A stretch of 64,000 nt of DNA from DASTFY01 sp963813375. GTDB taxonomy: Bacteria > Actinomycetota > Acidimicrobiia > Acidimicrobiales > Ilumatobacteraceae. Below are positions 62,397 to 64,000 of the stretch, piece after piece. The DNA lies in NCBI GenBank assembly GCA_963813375.1, contig CAWEYT010000010.1:124001-188000 (forward strand), given 5' to 3'. The stretch's first letter is position 1. Each line of letters starts with the position of its first letter. The notes beneath the pieces were generated by a model that saw only the letters and a program-made list of their open reading frames with translations, was not told the DNA's origin and ran no database searches. A program made the translations under genes and the position numbers.

Positions 62397-63095
62397 GTGA
62401 GCAGCCTCTGGACACCCGACGGCGAGCACCCCGTCGATCGCGGGGCGTCCCGCGACCCCGGCCCCGCAGCAAGCGCAGCCGGTGCCGAGGCGGTGGCCGG
62501 GCCGGACGATCTCGACGAGGAGGCGCTGCGGGCCGAGATCGACGCTGAGATCAACGAGGCCCGGGCCCGGGTGGCGGAGGCGCCGCCCGAGGTCGTCGTG
62601 CTCAACCACGCCATGGGGCTGTACGAGCTGGGCGCCATCCACCTGTCTGCCTCTCCGGCGAACTTGGCCGCTGCGGCCCTGGCCATCGATGCATTCGCTT
62701 GTCTCGTCGAGGGCCTCGGCGACCGGCTGGGGCCCGACAGCGCCACCCTGCGCGACGCGCTGGCCCAGATCCGCCTGGCCTTCGTCCAGATCAAGGGCGC
62801 GGCGGGCGGGCCCGAGAACGAGGCTCCGGCCGAGTCTCCGACGGAGGCTCCCGTCGCCCACGGAGTCTCCCTCCGGCTGAAGCGCCCGAGTGGAGCCTCC
62901 ACCACCCGCCCGGACGCGATCCGGGCGCCTTCCGCCCGCAGTCGCTGCGCCTGGCGGGCTTCGTGCCCCGGAATCAGCCGCCCGTTCGACGTGACCACGC
63001 GCCACCACGGCACCTCCTCGGCGGTCACGGCCAGCAGATGTCCGACCGCCCGGGCCCGGCCCGGGAAGCCGGCGTCCTCGGCCACGTCGCCGTAG
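62397..63095 (+). CDS. DUF1844-like small helical protein (3' end uncertain)
   Basis: The first 140 residues look real: an acidic start (DDLDEEALRAEIDAEINEARARV) and a helical region LNHAMGLYELGAIHLS, NLAAAALAIDAFACLVEGLGDRLG and LRDALAQIRLAFVQIKG, resembling the DUF1844 family (unknown function). After about 62810 the frame is low-complexity and runs antisense to the alkyltransferase-like gene; a shifted frame stops at 62880, which may be the true end. The GTG start has TAGGTT 7 nt upstream. Confidence 0.6.
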   Translation: MSSLWTPDGEHPVDRGASRDPGPAASAAGAEAVAGPDDLDEEALRAEIDAEINEARARVAEAPPEVVVLNHAMGLYELGAIHLSASPANLAAAALAIDAFACLVEGLGDRLGPDSATLRDALAQIRLAFVQIKGAAGGPENEAPAESPTEAPVAHGVSLRLKRPSGASTTRPDAIRAPSARSRCAWRASCPGISRPFDVTTRHHGTSSAVTASRCPTARARPGKPASSATSP

Positions 63096-63160
63096 CTGAC
63101 GACCTCCCCCGGCACGAGGGCCCGGAGCACCTCCAGGACCCGGTTCTCGAGCTCGCTCAC
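62791..63160 (-). CDS. Alkyltransferase-like protein (MGMT fold, Trp for Cys)
   Basis: The first 93 residues match the C-terminal domain of O6-alkylguanine-DNA alkyltransferases: RVLEVLRALVPGEVVSYGDVA, GRARAVGHLLA and NGRLIPGHEARQAQRLRAEG. The active-site PCHRV is replaced by PWWRV, so it cannot accept an alkyl group and should be an alkyltransferase-like (ATL) protein, which flags alkylated guanine for nucleotide excision repair. The GTG overlaps the cold-shock stop (GTGA). In the given sequence this frame has no stop until 62138; a TGA at 62791 in the next frame is a more natural end and implies a frame break. Confidence 0.75.
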
Positions 63161-63354
63161 GCCAGCTTGTCGATGGCGGTGGCCTCGTACCGCCCCAACT
63201 TGGGCAGCAGATCGAAGCGGACGGACTGGCCGGTCTCGATCTGGCGGGTGCCGTCGGTGATCTGGGTGCAGTGGAACGGAAACGCCCGTCCGTCCTCGGC
63301 GGTGATGGTGCCGAGGCCGCGGGCCTCGTCGAAGTCCGTCACGTGACCCTGCAT
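63157..63354 (-). CDS. Cold-shock domain protein
   Basis: This encodes 65 aa of the CspA-type OB fold: GHVTDFDEARGLGTITAEDGR, AFPFHCTQITDGTRQIETGQSVRFDLL. The usual RNP1 KGFGFI is degenerate (RGLGTI) and RNP2 is AFPFHCTQI, as in the short mycobacterial-type cold-shock proteins. It probably binds single-stranded RNA or DNA. The ATG overlaps the hisG stop by one base, so it is co-translated with hisG. Confidence 0.82.
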   Translation of the reverse strand: MQGHVTDFDEARGLGTITAEDGRAFPFHCTQITDGTRQIETGQSVRFDLLPKLGRYEATAIDKLA

Positions 63355-64000
63355 CAGTGGATGATCTTGGAGATCGGCAGCTCGAGGATCCCGGTGGCGC
63401 CGGCGTCCTTGAGCGCGGGGATCAGCACGTTGATCTGGTTCTTGGGCACCACCGTCTCGATGGCGAAGCCGCCGTCCCCGGCCAGCTCCGACACCGTCGG
63501 GGCCTTCAAGGCCGGCACCAGGGGGAGCACCCGCTCGAAGTCGGCTCGGCTGACGTTGAGCTTCACCAACACCTTGTCGCGGGCTTCGAGCGTGCCGTTC
63601 AGCAGCGTCATGAGCTGCCCCATGGCGTGGCGCTTGGCCGGATCGGCGTAGGACTCGGCGTTGGCCACGACCTCGGTGTAGCTGACCAGGATGGTGTCGA
63701 TGATCCGCAGCCCGGCGGCCCGAAGCGCCCGCCCGGTCTCCGTGATGTCGACGATGCAGTCGGCGATGTCGGGGATCTTCGCCTCGCTGGCGCCGTAGGA
63801 CAGGCGGACGTCGGCCTCGATCCCCCGGTCGGCGAAGAAGCGGGCGGTGAGCTGCGGGTACTCGGTGGACACCCGGAGGCCCTGGGGCAGGTCGTCCACC
63901 TTCTCGGCCGGTGAGTCCTGGGCCACCGCCACGACCACCCGCACGGGATTGGTCGTGGCCTTGGAGTAACGGAGCTCACCGAGGCTGACCACGGGGCTCG
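63354..64000 (-). CDS. hisG: ATP phosphoribosyltransferase, C-terminal part
   Basis: This catalyses the first step of histidine synthesis. The gene begins beyond the window edge; about 213 residues are present. Motifs are ELRYSKATTNPVRVVVAVA, RVSTEYPQLTARFFADRG, SYGASEAKIPDIADCIVDITETGRALRAAGL (PRPP-binding region) and a C-terminal regulatory domain ending in LELPISKIIH, the form with histidine feedback control. The sequence stays open to the edge, so the apparent GTG at 63992 is internal. Confidence 0.92.
   Translation of the reverse strand, partial: SPVVSLGELRYSKATTNPVRVVVAVAQDSPAEKVDDLPQGLRVSTEYPQLTARFFADRGIEADVRLSYGASEAKIPDIADCIVDITETGRALRAAGLRIIDTILVSYTEVVANAESYADPAKRHAMGQLMTLLNGTLEARDKVLVKLNVSRADFERVLPLVPALKAPTVSELAGDGGFAIETVVPKNQINVLIPALKDAGATGILELPISKIIH

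Overview
This 64 kb window is GC-rich, gene-dense bacterial chromosome carrying almost only housekeeping genes. Gene content and order point to an actinobacterium: the runs infC-rpmI-rplT-tsnR-pheS-pheT, argC-argB-argD-argF-argR-argH, and tyrS ... tlyA-nadK-recN-steA-mctB ... pyrG-NUDIX-xerD, then scpA-scpB-rluB-cmk, follow the order known in Mycobacterium tuberculosis with insertions. The 16S sequence, a ferredoxin-type 2-oxoacid oxidoreductase and many leaderless-looking promoters suggest the Acidimicrobiia or a neighbouring deep lineage; that placement is inference. I see no insertion sequence, prophage, CRISPR array or tRNA gene.

Layout: 1-4.9 kb holds a PhoX-like tail, a DUF3151 gene, a small membrane protein, pyk with a hydrolase, and an M18 aminopeptidase. 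5-11.4 kb (minus strand) holds scpA-scpB-rluB, the aromatic amino-acid genes aroH-tyrA-aroA, then cmk-plsC. trpS and an FAD/GcvT-type dehydrogenase lie on the plus strand at 11.5-15 kb. 15.1-30.7 kb is a long minus-strand block of tightly coupled genes: a histone-H1-like tail protein, tlyA, nadK, recN, steA-like, mctB-like, murJ, a glycosyltransferase, an AlkP-like membrane protein, a WecA-like transferase, pyrG, NUDIX, xerD and an HD protein. 30.7-39 kb holds a HAD phosphatase, DUF1015, korAB, class I aldolase, an SSB and a TPR protein. 39.2-44.7 kb is one rRNA operon (16S-23S-5S, minus strand). 44.6-56.2 kb holds tyrS, DUF2332, mpg, a thioesterase and arginine biosynthesis. 56.2-64 kb holds pheST, tsnR, rplT-rpmI-infC, a DUF1844-like gene, an alkyltransferase-like gene, a cold-shock protein and the end of hisG.

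About 30 single-base frame breaks interrupt otherwise normal essential genes (tyrS, pheS, pheT, murJ, scpA, pyk and others). The likeliest cause is indel error in a long-read assembly, so split genes are annotated here as single loci with the break positions given.

The most interesting signals are regulatory. TANNNT boxes sit exactly 6-8 nt upstream of the start codons of many transcription-unit-leading genes (leaderless promoters). infC appears to start with AUA. The pheS leader holds a leaderless 24-codon ORF and three segments able to form alternative stems, next to a 49-nt palindrome with GATTCGCCG repeats. There are also a tandem 33-bp repeat upstream of korA, an ARG-box-like site at argC, overlapping divergent -10 boxes at infC, an E. 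coli-type argG outside the arginine operon, and no argJ.
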